Positions 6,245 through 17,493 of a stretch of DNA of 34,916 bases are shown one piece after another (within the stretch, counting starts at the first letter, position 1; the number at the start of each line of letters is the position of its first letter). The notes below the pieces were generated by a model, which saw only the letters and a list, made by a program, of their open reading frames with translations, searched no databases and had not been told where the DNA came from. The stretch is from an uncultured Prevotella sp. (GTDB lineage Bacteria; Bacteroidota; Bacteroidia; Bacteroidales; Bacteroidaceae), in NCBI GenBank assembly GCA_947164965.1, contig CAMUYR010000036.1:1-34916 (forward strand), read 5' to 3'. The position numbers and the translations under genes are program-made.

Positions 6245-8458
6245 ATGAAGAAAACTATCGTGTTTATAGTCACGTTACTGTTTACTGTATTACAAGTATC
6301 AGCGGCTAATCAACTGTCGCTCGATGACATCACCAAAGGCAAGTTTCGCGGTCAGTCGATGGCTGCTGTGCAGCCTTTGTCCGACGGCGAGACTTATGCG
6401 CAGCTCAGTGCCGATGGTCGGCAGGTCGTGCAGTACAGCTTCGCTTCTGGAAAGTCCGTGGCCACACTGTTCGATGTTGCAACGGTGAAGGGCGATCGTC
6501 TGGAGCGCATCGACGGATACACCATGAGTCCCGACTGCCAGCGCATGTTGATTCGCACGAATACCCATTCCATCTATCGCCACTCGCACACCGCCACCTA
6601 TTATATATATAGCTTGCGCAACAACCGCATCGAACCGCTCTCGGCAGGCGGCCCACAGCAGACGCCCCTTTGGTCGCCCGACGGTCAGCAGATTGCTTTT
6701 GTACGTGACAATAACATCTTTCTGGTCAAGCTGCTCTACGACAATGCCGAGGTGCAGGTGACGCAGGACGGCAGCCAGAACGAGATTATCAACGGCATAC
6801 CCGACTGGGTGAACGAGGAGGAATTCAGCAACGACCGCGCTATGGTCTTCACTGCCGACAGCCGTCAGCTGGTCTGGGTACGCTACGATGAGAGTCGCGT
6901 GCCCGAGTATTCCATGCCGCTCTTCCGCGGTCTCAAGCCCGAGCGCACGGAGTTTGCCGAATATCCGGGCGCATACACCTATAAGTACCCCGTCGCCGGA
7001 CAACCGAACGCGGTCTGCACTGTCTGGAGCTACGATATCCAGACGCACAAGCGCCTGCAGATGCAGTTGCCCATCGCGGCCGACGATTATATTCCGCGCA
7101 TTCGCATGACCGCTGATCCTGCGCGAATCGCCGTTTTCACGCTGAACCGCCATCAGGACTGCCTGCGCATCTACATGACCAACCCGCTGTCGACAGTCAG
7201 CCGGATGGTGATAGAAGAGCATGTCGACAAGTACATCCGCGAAGAGGCCATCGCCAACATCCAGTTTACCAACCAACACATACTCCTGCCGAGCGACCGG
7301 ACCGGATGGATGCACCTCTACCTTTATAATATGAACGGTCAGCTGCTCCGACAAATTGACGATGGTAACTACGAGGTGAGTGCAGTCTATGGCTACGACG
7401 AGCGCACCGGCGACACATACTTCGCGTCGCATCAAGACGGAGCGACCGACCAGCGCGTCTGGGTGGTCCGCAAGAACGGGCACCGCGAGTGTCTCACACC
7501 CAAGGCAGGGTGGAGCACAGCCATCTTCTCCAGCTCGTATAAATATTTTATCCACACGTGGAGCAGCCGTACTGTACCGCCCATCTACAGCCTCTGCACC
7601 GCGCAGGGTAAGACGCTTGCCACGCTCATCGATAATAGCGAACTGCGCCAGACACTCTGTGAATATCGGCTCTCTGAACCCGAGCTCATGACCATCACTA
7701 CTGACGAGGGCGTCCAACTGAACGCTTGGATCGTAAAACCCGCCGATTTCGACCCGTCGCGCCGCTATCCCGTCATCATGTATCAGTACGGCGGTCCAGG
7801 CAGTCAGCAGGTAGCCGACCGCTGGAACATCGGCATGTCCGGCCAGGGTGCCATTCTCGAGCAGTACCTTTGCCAATTGGGCTTCGTCTGCGTCTGCGTC
7901 GACAATCGCGGAACGGGCGGACGGGGAGCTGAGTTCGAGAAATGCACATACCTCAAACTAGGACAGCTCGAGGCCAAAGACCAGGTCGACGCTGCCCAGT
8001 GGCTCGCCCGACAAACCTACGTCGACCCTGCGCGAATCGCCATCTGGGGATGGTCCTTCGGCGGATTCAACACGCTGATGGCCATGTCCGAAGGTCGCCC
8101 CGTATTCCGCGCCGGCATCGCCATCGCACCGCCCACATCGTGGCGCTACTATGACACTATCTATACCGAGCGATTCATGCGAACACCGCAGGAGAATGCC
8201 GTAGGCTACGATGACTGTCCCATCACTCGCGCTGCCCAACTGAGCGGTTCGCTGCTCCTGTGTCACGGTATGGCCGACGACAATGTGCATTTCCGCAACA
8301 CTGCCGAATATACTGAGGCCCTCGTTCAGGCCGACAAGGACTTCCGCCAGCTCGTTTACACGAACCGGAACCACAGCATCTTCGGCGGCAACACGCGAAA
8401 CCACCTGTTCCGCCAATGCATTAGTTTCTTTCAAAAGGAATTATTATCGTCGGAATAA
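6245..8458 (+). CDS. Dipeptidyl-peptidase IV, S9 family
   Basis: This enzyme removes X-Pro or X-Ala dipeptides from the N-terminus of peptides, probably in the periplasm, where it serves peptide uptake. The 737-residue length is normal for the family. A signal peptide (about 1-20) precedes an N-terminal beta-propeller (about 40-480) and an alpha/beta-hydrolase domain. The catalytic triad is visible: Ser604 in GWSFGG, Asp678 in MADDNVHF and His710 in NRNHSIF. The double-Glu substrate-binding motif is present in PDWVNEEEF, which argues for DPP-IV rather than a general S9 peptidase. It is transcribed alone from its own promoter and ends at a hairpin shared with the convergent asparaginase gene. 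Confidence 0.93.
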   Translation: MKKTIVFIVTLLFTVLQVSAANQLSLDDITKGKFRGQSMAAVQPLSDGETYAQLSADGRQVVQYSFASGKSVATLFDVATVKGDRLERIDGYTMSPDCQRMLIRTNTHSIYRHSHTATYYIYSLRNNRIEPLSAGGPQQTPLWSPDGQQIAFVRDNNIFLVKLLYDNAEVQVTQDGSQNEIINGIPDWVNEEEFSNDRAMVFTADSRQLVWVRYDESRVPEYSMPLFRGLKPERTEFAEYPGAYTYKYPVAGQPNAVCTVWSYDIQTHKRLQMQLPIAADDYIPRIRMTADPARIAVFTLNRHQDCLRIYMTNPLSTVSRMVIEEHVDKYIREEAIANIQFTNQHILLPSDRTGWMHLYLYNMNGQLLRQIDDGNYEVSAVYGYDERTGDTYFASHQDGATDQRVWVVRKNGHRECLTPKAGWSTAIFSSSYKYFIHTWSSRTVPPIYSLCTAQGKTLATLIDNSELRQTLCEYRLSEPELMTITTDEGVQLNAWIVKPADFDPSRRYPVIMYQYGGPGSQQVADRWNIGMSGQGAILEQYLCQLGFVCVCVDNRGTGGRGAEFEKCTYLKLGQLEAKDQVDAAQWLARQTYVDPARIAIWGWSFGGFNTLMAMSEGRPVFRAGIAIAPPTSWRYYDTIYTERFMRTPQENAVGYDDCPITRAAQLSGSLLLCHGMADDNVHFRNTAEYTEALVQADKDFRQLVYTNRNHSIFGGNTRNHLFRQCISFFQKELLSSE

Positions 8459-8466
8459 CGGTATCC

Positions 8467-8508
8467 CGGCATTCCGGAATCATTTTATCCTGGTATTCCG
8501 GAATGCCG
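8467..8508. terminator. Bidirectional hairpin between convergent genes
   Basis: A 14-bp inverted repeat (8467-8480 with 8495-8508) has a 14-nt loop; each arm contains the palindrome ATTCCGGAAT. It fills the 52-bp gap between the two convergent stop codons. There is no long T-run, so termination may be partial. Confidence 0.6.
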
Positions 8509-8510
8509 CC

Positions 8511-9539
8511 TTACAGCGAGATCTCCCCGCGAATACTCCGTCGCATCATCGCCCGGACCTCCTCAGGGTCGTCATAGTGCGATTGCAGAAACATCAGCTT
8601 CGTCACCGCACTCTCGACCGTCGAGTCGTAGCCGCTCACCACGCCAGCCTCCTGCAGATGATAGCCCGTATCGTAGCGGCCCATCTCCACGGCCCCCTGC
8701 ATACATTGGCTGATGTTCACAATCACTTTGCCGTTCCGCGTGCCCTCCTTCAGCGCGTTCAGTAGCCACGGACTCTGCGGTGCATTGCCGCTCCCGAACG
8801 TCCGCATCACGATAGCCTTCAGGTTGGGCGTGTGGATGATGTGCCGGATCAAGTCCTCACGGATGCCAGGAAACAGCGAGAAGATAATCACGTTGTTGTC
8901 CAAACGGAAGTGCGGCGTCATCGGTTTCTCCCAGTCCGGTTGCAAAATCCTGTCCCGATGATACACCATATTGACACCGGCCTCCACCAGATGCGGATAA
9001 TTGAACGATTCAAACGCGTTGAACTCCTCGGCGCTCTGCTTCGTCGTACGGTTACCGCGGAGAAGATGGCCGCCAAAGTAAATCCCGACTTCCGGTACAA
9101 GGGCGCGACCCGTCTCATCTTTCGCACCAGCTATCTCTATCGACGTAATCAAATTTTCCTTCCCGTCCGTCCGCAACTGACCGATTGGCAGCTGACTCCC
9201 CGTAAAGATAACGGGCTTCGTCAGATTCTCAAGCATATAGGAGAGGGCAGAGGCTGTATACGCCATCGTGTCCGTGCCGTGCAGCACGACAAAACCGTTG
9301 AACGCGTCGTAGCGGTCGGCTATCACGTGGCTTAGATCCGTCCACAGCCGCGGCGACATATCGCTCGAATCGATGGGTGGCGAAAACTGATAGGTCGAAA
9401 TCTCTGTGTCGAACTGTTTCAGTTCCGGCACATTCTGAAGCAGGTGCTCAAAGTCGAAAGGCTCTAGCGCTCCCGTCTGCGGATTACGGTTCATACCAAT
9501 CGTTCCGCCCGTGTATATCAGCAGTACTTTACTTTGCAT
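8511..9539 (-). CDS. ansA: L-asparaginase, type I (cytoplasmic)
   Basis: The enzyme hydrolyses L-asparagine to aspartate and ammonia. At 342 residues it has the usual length of the type I family. Both catalytic threonine motifs are present: TGGTIG at residues 10-15 and HGTDTMAYTAS around residues 87-97, where Thr89-Asp90 is the second catalytic pair. There is no signal peptide, which supports the cytoplasmic type. Its promoter lies at the start codon, and a divergent uronate isomerase gene shares the intergenic region. It is a single-gene unit facing the DPP-IV gene; both serve amino-acid and peptide catabolism. Confidence 0.93.
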   Translation of the reverse strand: MQSKVLLIYTGGTIGMNRNPQTGALEPFDFEHLLQNVPELKQFDTEISTYQFSPPIDSSDMSPRLWTDLSHVIADRYDAFNGFVVLHGTDTMAYTASALSYMLENLTKPVIFTGSQLPIGQLRTDGKENLITSIEIAGAKDETGRALVPEVGIYFGGHLLRGNRTTKQSAEEFNAFESFNYPHLVEAGVNMVYHRDRILQPDWEKPMTPHFRLDNNVIIFSLFPGIREDLIRHIIHTPNLKAIVMRTFGSGNAPQSPWLLNALKEGTRNGKVIVNISQCMQGAVEMGRYDTGYHLQEAGVVSGYDSTVESAVTKLMFLQSHYDDPEEVRAMMRRSIRGEISL

Positions 9540-9543
9540 GCCG

Positions 9544-9551
9544 CAAAGATA
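9544..9551 (-). promoter_or_regulatory. -7 element of the asparaginase gene
   Basis: On the minus strand this reads TATCTTTG, just 4 bp before the ATG at 9539. Transcription would start at or within the start codon, so the gene may be leaderless or use a slightly later start. No good -33 match is visible. Confidence 0.5.
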
Positions 9552-9637
9552 AAGAAAAGAATCGAGATAAGGAAACGTTTACGTGATTTTTTCTGCAAAA
9601 AACTCGCGCTGATAGCCCGTAATTCATTTCTTTTCGC

Positions 9638-9645
9638 TATCTTTG
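9638..9645 (+). promoter_or_regulatory. -7 element of uxaC
   Basis: TATCTTTG followed by CAG lies 38 bp before the ATG at 9684. It sits downstream of the longest possible start (9534), which supports the shorter protein. Confidence 0.65.
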
Positions 9646-9683
9646 CAGACAATTATAAAAAATCATCTAAAACAAATAACGAA

Positions 9684-11090
<1,407 letters not shown>

Positions 11091-11098
11091 AAAAAATT

Positions 11099-11130
11099 GG
11101 CTATCCTGCATCGGGTAGCCATTTTTTTTT
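11099..11130 (+). terminator. Intrinsic terminator of uxaC
   Basis: An 8-bp stem (GGCTATCC with GGGTAGCC, one T-G pair) is followed by a run of T. The T-run lies inside the spacer of the glmS promoter, so the two signals overlap. Confidence 0.85.
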
Positions 11131-11131
11131 G

Positions 11132-11139
11132 TACCTTTG
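11132..11139 (+). promoter_or_regulatory. -7 element of glmS
   Basis: TACCTTTG, followed by CAG, lies 44 bp before the glmS ATG. The -33 region is weak. Confidence 0.65.
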
Positions 11140-11183
11140 CAGCCGATTTATGATGTAAAGAAAAAGAAGATAGTAAGAAGAGT

Positions 11184-13028
11184 ATGTGTGGAATAGTTGG
11201 ATATATAGGTAAAAAGGAGGCTTTTCCCATCCTCATTAAGGGTCTTCGCCGACTGGAATATCGTGGTTACGACTCAGCTGGCGTGGCTTTGATTAACACC
11301 GATGGCGAGTTGAACGTCTTTAAGTCGAAGGGAAAGGTGGATAATCTCTGTGAGTATTGTAGCGACAAGAATGTTAGTGGTAACATTGGTATTGCTCACA
11401 CCCGTTGGGCTACACATGGTGAGCCATCATCGAGAAATGCCCATCCCCACTATTCGCAAAGTCATAACTTGGCTATCATCCATAATGGCATCATAGAGAA
11501 TTACGCAGATATCAAGGAGAAACTGAAGAGCAAGGGTGTCCAGTTTGTCAGCGATACCGATACCGAGGTACTTGTCCAGTTGATAGAATATATCATGGTG
11601 AAGAAGAATTTACCGCTTCTGGAGGCTGTCCAGGTGGCACTCTATCAGGTGATTGGTGCTTACGCCATTGCCGTGCTCGACAAGCGTGATCCTGATCAGA
11701 TTATTGCTGCCCGCAAGCAGAGTCCTCTGGTAGTAGGTATCGGAAATGACGAGTTTTTCCTAGGCAGCGATGCCAGTCCTATCGTAGAATATACCGATAA
11801 GGTTGTCTACTTGGAGGATGGCAATATCGCCCTGATTCGTCGTGGTGAAGAGATGCACGTGATGAGCATTCTGGGTGAAGAGCAGGAGCTGAAGATAAAG
11901 ACTGTAGATATCGACTTAGGTCAGATTGAGAAAGGTGGTTACGACCACTTTATGCTAAAGGAAATCTTCGAGCAGCCAGAGTGTCTGACCAACTGTATGC
12001 GTGGTCGAGTCAACATGGAAGCCGATCATGTGACATTGTCTGCATTGATAGACTATCGTCGACAGATGCTCGAGGCCAAGCGTGTGGTCATTGTTGCTTG
12101 TGGAACCTCGTGGCATGCAGGACTGATTGGCAAGCAGCTGATAGAAACCTATTGCCGTGTACCTGTTGAGGTGGAGTATGCTTCTGAGTTCAGATATCGT
12201 AATCCTGTTGTTGGTAAAGGCGATGTGGTAATCGCTATTTCACAGAGTGGTGAGACGGCCGACACCTTGGCTGCCGTACAGTTGGCTAAGGAGAAAGGCG
12301 CCTTTATCTATGGTGTATGCAATGCCATTGGCAGCAGCATTCCCAGAGCTACCGATACTGGAACCTATATCCACGTAGGTCCTGAGATCGGTGTGGCTTC
12401 GACGAAGGCCTTTACAGGTCAGGTCACAGTATTGACCATGATAGCTTTAGCAATGGGTGAGGCTAAAGGCACCATCAGTCGTGACGATTATCTGAAGGTG
12501 GTCAGGGGATTGAGTGAAATACCAGACAAGATTCGTGAGGTATTGAAGACTAATGAGAAGGTCAAGGACTTAGCGCGTACCTTTACCTATGCTCATAACT
12601 TCCTCTATCTGGGTCGTGGCTTTTCTTACCCTGTAGCTTTGGAGGGTGCCTTAAAACTGAAGGAGATATCCTATATTCATGCTGAGGGTTATCCTGCTGC
12701 AGAAATGAAGCATGGTCCTATCGCTTTGATCGACTCAGATATGCCAGTCGTGGTTATTGCCACACATAATGCTATGTACGAAAAGGTCTTGTCGAACATC
12801 CAGGAAATAAAAGCCCGTCAGGGTAGGGTGATAGCCCTCGTTTCCAAGGGCGACGATACGATAGCCAAGATAGCCGACGAGGTGATTGAACTGCCGGATG
12901 TGCAGGAATGCCTAGAACCATTGGTGGCAACGATACCACTGCAATTGTTGGCCTATCATGTTGCTGTTTGCAAAGGAAAGAATGTTGACCAACCAAGAAA
13001 TTTGGCTAAAAGTGTTACCGTTGAATAA
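11184..13028 (+). CDS. glmS: Glutamine--fructose-6-phosphate aminotransferase (isomerizing)
   Basis: GlmS makes glucosamine-6-phosphate from fructose-6-phosphate and glutamine, the first step toward UDP-GlcNAc for peptidoglycan and LPS. The 614-residue protein starts MCGIVGYIG, with Cys2 as the N-terminal nucleophile of the glutaminase domain (about 1-220). Two SIS sugar-isomerase domains follow (about 285-420 and 455-600), and the C-terminus DQPRNLAKSVTVE is the canonical active-site tail. No glmS riboswitch-like leader is visible in the 44 bp between promoter and start. The next genes, carA and carB, also use glutamine, so three glutamine amidotransferase genes cluster here. Confidence 0.97.
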   Translation: MCGIVGYIGKKEAFPILIKGLRRLEYRGYDSAGVALINTDGELNVFKSKGKVDNLCEYCSDKNVSGNIGIAHTRWATHGEPSSRNAHPHYSQSHNLAIIHNGIIENYADIKEKLKSKGVQFVSDTDTEVLVQLIEYIMVKKNLPLLEAVQVALYQVIGAYAIAVLDKRDPDQIIAARKQSPLVVGIGNDEFFLGSDASPIVEYTDKVVYLEDGNIALIRRGEEMHVMSILGEEQELKIKTVDIDLGQIEKGGYDHFMLKEIFEQPECLTNCMRGRVNMEADHVTLSALIDYRRQMLEAKRVVIVACGTSWHAGLIGKQLIETYCRVPVEVEYASEFRYRNPVVGKGDVVIAISQSGETADTLAAVQLAKEKGAFIYGVCNAIGSSIPRATDTGTYIHVGPEIGVASTKAFTGQVTVLTMIALAMGEAKGTISRDDYLKVVRGLSEIPDKIREVLKTNEKVKDLARTFTYAHNFLYLGRGFSYPVALEGALKLKEISYIHAEGYPAAEMKHGPIALIDSDMPVVVIATHNAMYEKVLSNIQEIKARQGRVIALVSKGDDTIAKIADEVIELPDVQECLEPLVATIPLQLLAYHVAVCKGKNVDQPRNLAKSVTVE

Positions 13029-13031
13029 GCT

Positions 13032-13066
13032 AGGGCGATTCGTCATTTGGACGTTTCGCCCTTTTT
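13032..13066 (+). terminator. Terminator of glmS
   Basis: A 13-bp stem with a two-base internal mismatch (13032-13044 with 13050-13062) is followed by TTTTT. Read-through to carA is possible, because no clear promoter is seen between the hairpin and 13106. Confidence 0.75.
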
Positions 13067-13105
13067 AATACAAGATAGAAGTAGAATCAAGATAGAGAGT
13101 TATTA

Positions 13106-14185
13106 ATGGAACAAAAAGATGTGACACTCGTCCTGCAAGATGGAACGAAATTTGAGGGGAAGAGTTTTGGCTATGAGGCAAACGTAGCTGGAGAAGTGGT
13201 GTTTAATACTGCCATGATGGGATATCCTGAGAGCCTGACAGATCCCAGCTATGCTGGTCAGATGATGGTGTTGACTTATCCATTGGTTGGAAACTATGGT
13301 GTACCTCCTTTCAGCATTGAGGATAATGGTCTTGCTACCTTTATGGAGAGCGACAAAATCTATGCTACAGCACTCATTGTGAGCGATTACAGCGAGGAGT
13401 ATAGCCACTGGAATGCCTGTGAGAGCCTTTCTGATTGGTTGAAGCGTGAGAAGGTGCCAGGGATAACGGGTATTGATACCAGGGCTTTGACGAAAGTGTT
13501 GAGAGAACATGGTGTGATGATGGGACGGATAGTCTTTCCGGATATTCCAGAGAAAACCGAATCTGCTGACTATGGCAGCATCAACTGGGTGGAGCGTGTT
13601 TCTTGCAAAGATGTAGTAAGATATAACGAAGGTGCAGGCAAGAAAGTAGTTCTTGTTGACTGTGGTGTGAAGAATAATATTATTCGCTGTCTGATACGTC
13701 GTGGCATTGAGGTTGTTCGTGTTCCTTGGAACTATGACTATACGACAATGGATTTCGATGGTCTTTTTCTGGCCAACGGTCCTGGCGATCCGGATATGTG
13801 TGTTGATGCTGTCGAGATATTGAAGAAACAGATGTCAGCATCGCGCAAGCCCATCTGTGGCATCTGTATGGGTAACCAGTTGCTGGCAAAGGCAGGCGGA
13901 GCAACAATCTATAAACTGAAGTATGGACATCGTTCACATAACCAACCCGTTCGTGAGGTTGGTACAAACCGTTGCTACGTAACGTCTCAGAATCATGGCT
14001 ATGCTGTAGATGCTGCAACGTTGGGTAATGACTGGCGCGAGCTCTTTGTCAATATGAACGACGGCTCTAATGAGGGCATTCGTCATATATCCAATCCTTG
14101 GTTCTCAAGTCAGTTCCATCCAGAGGCTTGTTCAGGCCCTGTAGATACAGAATTTATGTTTGACAGATTTATTGAAACATTATGA
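13106..14185 (+). CDS. carA: Carbamoyl-phosphate synthase, small (glutaminase) subunit
   Basis: CarA releases ammonia from glutamine and passes it to CarB for carbamoyl phosphate, the precursor of arginine and pyrimidines. The 359-residue length is typical. The N-terminal CPSase small-chain domain (about 1-140) is followed by a class I glutamine amidotransferase domain with Cys254 in CGICMGNQLL and His338-Pro-Glu340 in SQFHPEA. The nucleophile elbow reads CMGNQ where many bacteria have CLGHQ; the catalytic Cys is intact. The TGA stop overlaps the carB ATG (ATGA), so the two subunits are translationally coupled. Confidence 0.97.
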   Translation: MEQKDVTLVLQDGTKFEGKSFGYEANVAGEVVFNTAMMGYPESLTDPSYAGQMMVLTYPLVGNYGVPPFSIEDNGLATFMESDKIYATALIVSDYSEEYSHWNACESLSDWLKREKVPGITGIDTRALTKVLREHGVMMGRIVFPDIPEKTESADYGSINWVERVSCKDVVRYNEGAGKKVVLVDCGVKNNIIRCLIRRGIEVVRVPWNYDYTTMDFDGLFLANGPGDPDMCVDAVEILKKQMSASRKPICGICMGNQLLAKAGGATIYKLKYGHRSHNQPVREVGTNRCYVTSQNHGYAVDAATLGNDWRELFVNMNDGSNEGIRHISNPWFSSQFHPEACSGPVDTEFMFDRFIETL

Positions 14186-17100
14186 AAGATCAGAATATAA
14201 AGAAAGTCCTGTTACTTGGTTCAGGCGCATTGAAGATTGGCGAGGCAGGAGAATTTGACTATAGTGGTTCACAAGCATTGAAAGCCCTGCGTGAAGAGGG
14301 TATTAAGACCGTGCTGATCAATCCCAATATCGCAACGGTTCAGACCTCAGAGGGAGTGGCGGACGAGATATATTTTCTGCCTGTTCAACCATATTTCGTA
14401 GAGCGGGTGATTGAAAAGGAACGTCCGGACGGTATTCTGCTGGCCTTTGGTGGACAAACTGCACTGAACTGTGGCGTGGAACTCTATAAAACGGGTGTGT
14501 TGGAAAAGTATGGCGTGAAGGTGATGGGAACACCTGTTCAGGCTATCATGGATACTGAAGACCGTGAACTCTTCGTCAAGAAACTCGACGAGATTGACGT
14601 CAAGACCATTAAGAGTCAGGCTTGCGATAATATTGAAGATGCCAGAAAGGCAGCTCAGGAGTTAGGCTATCCCGTTATTTTGCGTGCAGCCTATGCCTTG
14701 GGTGGCTTGGGCTCTGGTTTCTGTGATAATGAGGAAGAACTGAACCGACTGGCTGAGAAAGCCTTCGCCTTCTCGCCACAAGTGTTGGTAGAGAAGAGCC
14801 TGAAGGGTTGGAAGGAGATAGAATATGAAGTTGTTCGCGACCGTTACGACAACTGTATCACCGTTTGCAATATGGAGAATTTCGACCCTCTGGGCATCCA
14901 TACTGGTGAGTCTATCGTGGTAGCTCCTTCGCAGACATTAACCAATTCAGAATATCATAAACTGCGTGCACTGGCCATCAAGATTATTCGTCATATTGGA
15001 ATTGTGGGCGAGTGTAATGTGCAATACGCCTTCGATCCACAGAGTGAGGACTATCGTGTCATTGAGGTTAATGCGCGCTTGTCCCGTTCTTCGGCACTGG
15101 CCAGTAAGGCTACTGGTTATCCTTTGGCTTTTGTCGCTGCGAAGTTAGGAATGGGTTACGGATTGTTCGAACTGAAGAACTCTGTAACCAAGACCACCAG
15201 CGCTTTCTTTGAACCCGCTCTCGACTATGTGGTCTGTAAGATTCCCCGTTGGGACCTGTCAAAGTTTCATGGTGTTGATAAGGAACTCGGTTCTTCGATG
15301 AAATCTGTGGGTGAGGTAATGGCCATCGGACGTACCTTTGAGGAGGCTTTGCAAAAGGGCCTGCGCATGATAGGGCAGGGTATGCATGGATTTGTGGAGA
15401 ACAAAGAACTGAAGATTTCAGATATCGACGCAGCCTTACGTGAGCCGACAGACAAACGTGTCTTTGTGATTTCAAAGGCGATGCATCTGCCAGAATACAC
15501 TATCGACAAGATTCATGAGTTGACGAAGATTGACAAGTGGTTCCTGCAGAAGCTGCATCATATTATCACCATTGATGAACAACTGAAGCGACAGAATATC
15601 AACACTTTGGAAGAATCGCTGTTGCGTGAGGCCAAGATTTATGGTTTTTCTGATTTCCAGATAGCCCGAGCCATTGGTTTGGAAGATGATACACGAACGA
15701 TGCACGATGCAGTACTCATTGTACGTCATCGCAGAAAACAGTTGGGCATACTTCCCGTTGTGAAGCAGATAGACACGCTGGCTGCTGAATATCCTGCACA
15801 GACCAATTACCTGTACCTGACTTATCAAGGTGCAGTCAGCAGCGATATTAATTATGAGAATGACAAGAAGAGCATTATTGTATTAGGTTCTGGGGCCTAT
15901 CGTATTGGATCGAGTGTGGAGTTCGACTGGTGTGGTGTGCAGGCCTTAAACACTATACGCAAAGAAGGTTGGCGTTCAGTGATGATCAATTATAATCCAG
16001 AGACAGTGTCGACAGACTATGATATGTGCGATCGTCTCTATTTCGACGAACTGACCTTCGAACGTGTGCTCGATATCATAGATTTGGAACAGCCTCATGG
16101 CGTGATAGTGTCTACGGGTGGACAGATTCCTAATAATCTGGCTGTCTATTTAGACGAGCAGCATGTTAACATCCTCGGTACCCAGGCCTCTGACATTGAT
16201 GGTGCTGAGGACCGTGCCAAGTTCTCGCAAATGCTGAATGAGATTGGTGTCAATCAACCCGAGTGGAGTGCGCTGACCTCAATGGAGGATATTGACAGAT
16301 TTGTTGAAAGGGTAGGGTTCCCTGTTCTGGTCCGTCCGTCTTACGTGCTCAGTGGTGCTGCTATGAATGTTTGCTCCAACAAGGAAGAGCTTGAGAAGTT
16401 CCTGCAGTTGGCAGCCAATGTTTCTGAGGATCATCCCGTTGTGGTTTCAAAGTTCATCGAGCATGCTAAGGAAATCGAGATGGATGCTGTAGCAAAGGAT
16501 GGCGAGATTCTGGCTTATGCCATTAGCGAACATATTGAGTTTGCTGGTGTTCACTCTGGCGATGCCACTATCCAGTTCCCACCGCAGAAGCTGTATGTCG
16601 AGACTGTTCGTCGCATCAAGCGCATCTCTCGTCAGATAGCCAAGGCCCTGCATATCAATGGTCCGTTTAATATTCAGTATATGGCGCGCGAGAACGATAT
16701 CTTGGTCATAGAGTGCAACTTACGTGCTTCTCGTTCGTTCCCATTTGTTTCAAAGGTGCTGAAGCTAAATCTAATTGACCTTGCCACAAAAGTGATGTTG
16801 GGATTACCCGTAGAGAAGCCTTCAAAGAATCTGTTCGACCTCGATTATGTAGGTATCAAGGCCAGCCAGTTCTCGTTCAACCGCCTGCAGAAGGCCGATC
16901 CTGTATTGGGCGTGGATATGGCATCGACAGGTGAAGTAGGATGTATCGGCGATAACACGAATACAGCTCTGCTGAAAGCAATGCTCAGCGTGGGGCATCG
17001 CATTCCCAAGAAGACCGTTTTGCTGTCTACGGGTTCTGCCAAGCAAAAGGCTGAAATGCTGGATGCTGCCCGCATGTTGGTTAATCATGGTTACGAACTA

Positions 17101-17415
17101 TATGCAACTGGTGGTACTTCAAAATACCTGACAGAGAACGGTATCGACAATGTGTTAGTGCATTGGCCTTCAGAGGCAGACCAACAGCCTCAAGCCCTTG
17201 ATTTGTTGCATCAGCATAAGATTGATATGGTTGTGAATATTCCTAAGGATCTGACCTCTCATGAGTTGACCAATGGTTACAAAATTCGTCGTGCAGCCAT
17301 CGATTTGAACGTACCTCTTATCACAAATTCCAGACTCGCTAGTGCGTTTATTCAGGCTTTTTGTACGGTTCCTGTCGAGCAGATAGGTATAAAATCATGG
17401 GCAGAATATAAATAA
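14182..17415 (+). CDS. carB: Carbamoyl-phosphate synthase, large subunit
   Basis: CarB uses two ATP, bicarbonate and ammonia from CarA to make carbamoyl phosphate. At 1077 residues it is full length. The two homologous ATP-grasp halves are evident (from about residue 1 and about residue 555): each opens with an LGSGxxxIG-type motif (LLLGSGALKIGEAGEFDYSG and VLGSGAYRIGSSVEFDW), and RASRS-type motifs are present in both. The MGS-like C-terminal allosteric domain starts near residue 940 (VLLSTGSAKQKAEMLDAARM). It overlaps carA by 4 bp. No terminator is visible before the next promoter. Confidence 0.97.
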   Translation: MKDQNIKKVLLLGSGALKIGEAGEFDYSGSQALKALREEGIKTVLINPNIATVQTSEGVADEIYFLPVQPYFVERVIEKERPDGILLAFGGQTALNCGVELYKTGVLEKYGVKVMGTPVQAIMDTEDRELFVKKLDEIDVKTIKSQACDNIEDARKAAQELGYPVILRAAYALGGLGSGFCDNEEELNRLAEKAFAFSPQVLVEKSLKGWKEIEYEVVRDRYDNCITVCNMENFDPLGIHTGESIVVAPSQTLTNSEYHKLRALAIKIIRHIGIVGECNVQYAFDPQSEDYRVIEVNARLSRSSALASKATGYPLAFVAAKLGMGYGLFELKNSVTKTTSAFFEPALDYVVCKIPRWDLSKFHGVDKELGSSMKSVGEVMAIGRTFEEALQKGLRMIGQGMHGFVENKELKISDIDAALREPTDKRVFVISKAMHLPEYTIDKIHELTKIDKWFLQKLHHIITIDEQLKRQNINTLEESLLREAKIYGFSDFQIARAIGLEDDTRTMHDAVLIVRHRRKQLGILPVVKQIDTLAAEYPAQTNYLYLTYQGAVSSDINYENDKKSIIVLGSGAYRIGSSVEFDWCGVQALNTIRKEGWRSVMINYNPETVSTDYDMCDRLYFDELTFERVLDIIDLEQPHGVIVSTGGQIPNNLAVYLDEQHVNILGTQASDIDGAEDRAKFSQMLNEIGVNQPEWSALTSMEDIDRFVERVGFPVLVRPSYVLSGAAMNVCSNKEELEKFLQLAANVSEDHPVVVSKFIEHAKEIEMDAVAKDGEILAYAISEHIEFAGVHSGDATIQFPPQKLYVETVRRIKRISRQIAKALHINGPFNIQYMARENDILVIECNLRASRSFPFVSKVLKLNLIDLATKVMLGLPVEKPSKNLFDLDYVGIKASQFSFNRLQKADPVLGVDMASTGEVGCIGDNTNTALLKAMLSVGHRIPKKTVLLSTGSAKQKAEMLDAARMLVNHGYELYATGGTSKYLTENGIDNVLVHWPSEADQQPQALDLLHQHKIDMVVNIPKDLTSHELTNGYKIRRAAIDLNVPLITNSRLASAFIQAFCTVPVEQIGIKSWAEYK

Positions 17416-17429
17416 AAAGGGAGAAAAAA

Positions 17430-17461
17430 TTTGGATATTCGGAATTATTGCATTACCTTTG
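17430..17461 (+). promoter_or_regulatory. Promoter of the response regulator-kinase gene
   Basis: TTTG at 17430-17433 and TACCTTTG at 17454-17461 have a 20-bp spacer, a full consensus match. The ATG follows at 17494. Confidence 0.85.
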
Positions 17462-17493
17462 CAAGTTAGAAATGTAAATATTGCAAAACCATT

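Noticed and set aside
6299..7876. Minus-strand frame of 525 codons inside the DPP-IV gene
   Set aside because: The plus strand has an intact enzyme with catalytic residues and a promoter; the opposite frame is a GC-driven shadow.
9534..9683. Longer start for uxaC
   Set aside because: The -7 element at 9638-9645 lies inside this extension, and the shorter 468-residue protein has the family's normal length.
11140..11183. glmS riboswitch/ribozyme in the leader
   Set aside because: Only about 40 nt lie between promoter and start, too short for the known ribozyme, and no matching core is visible.
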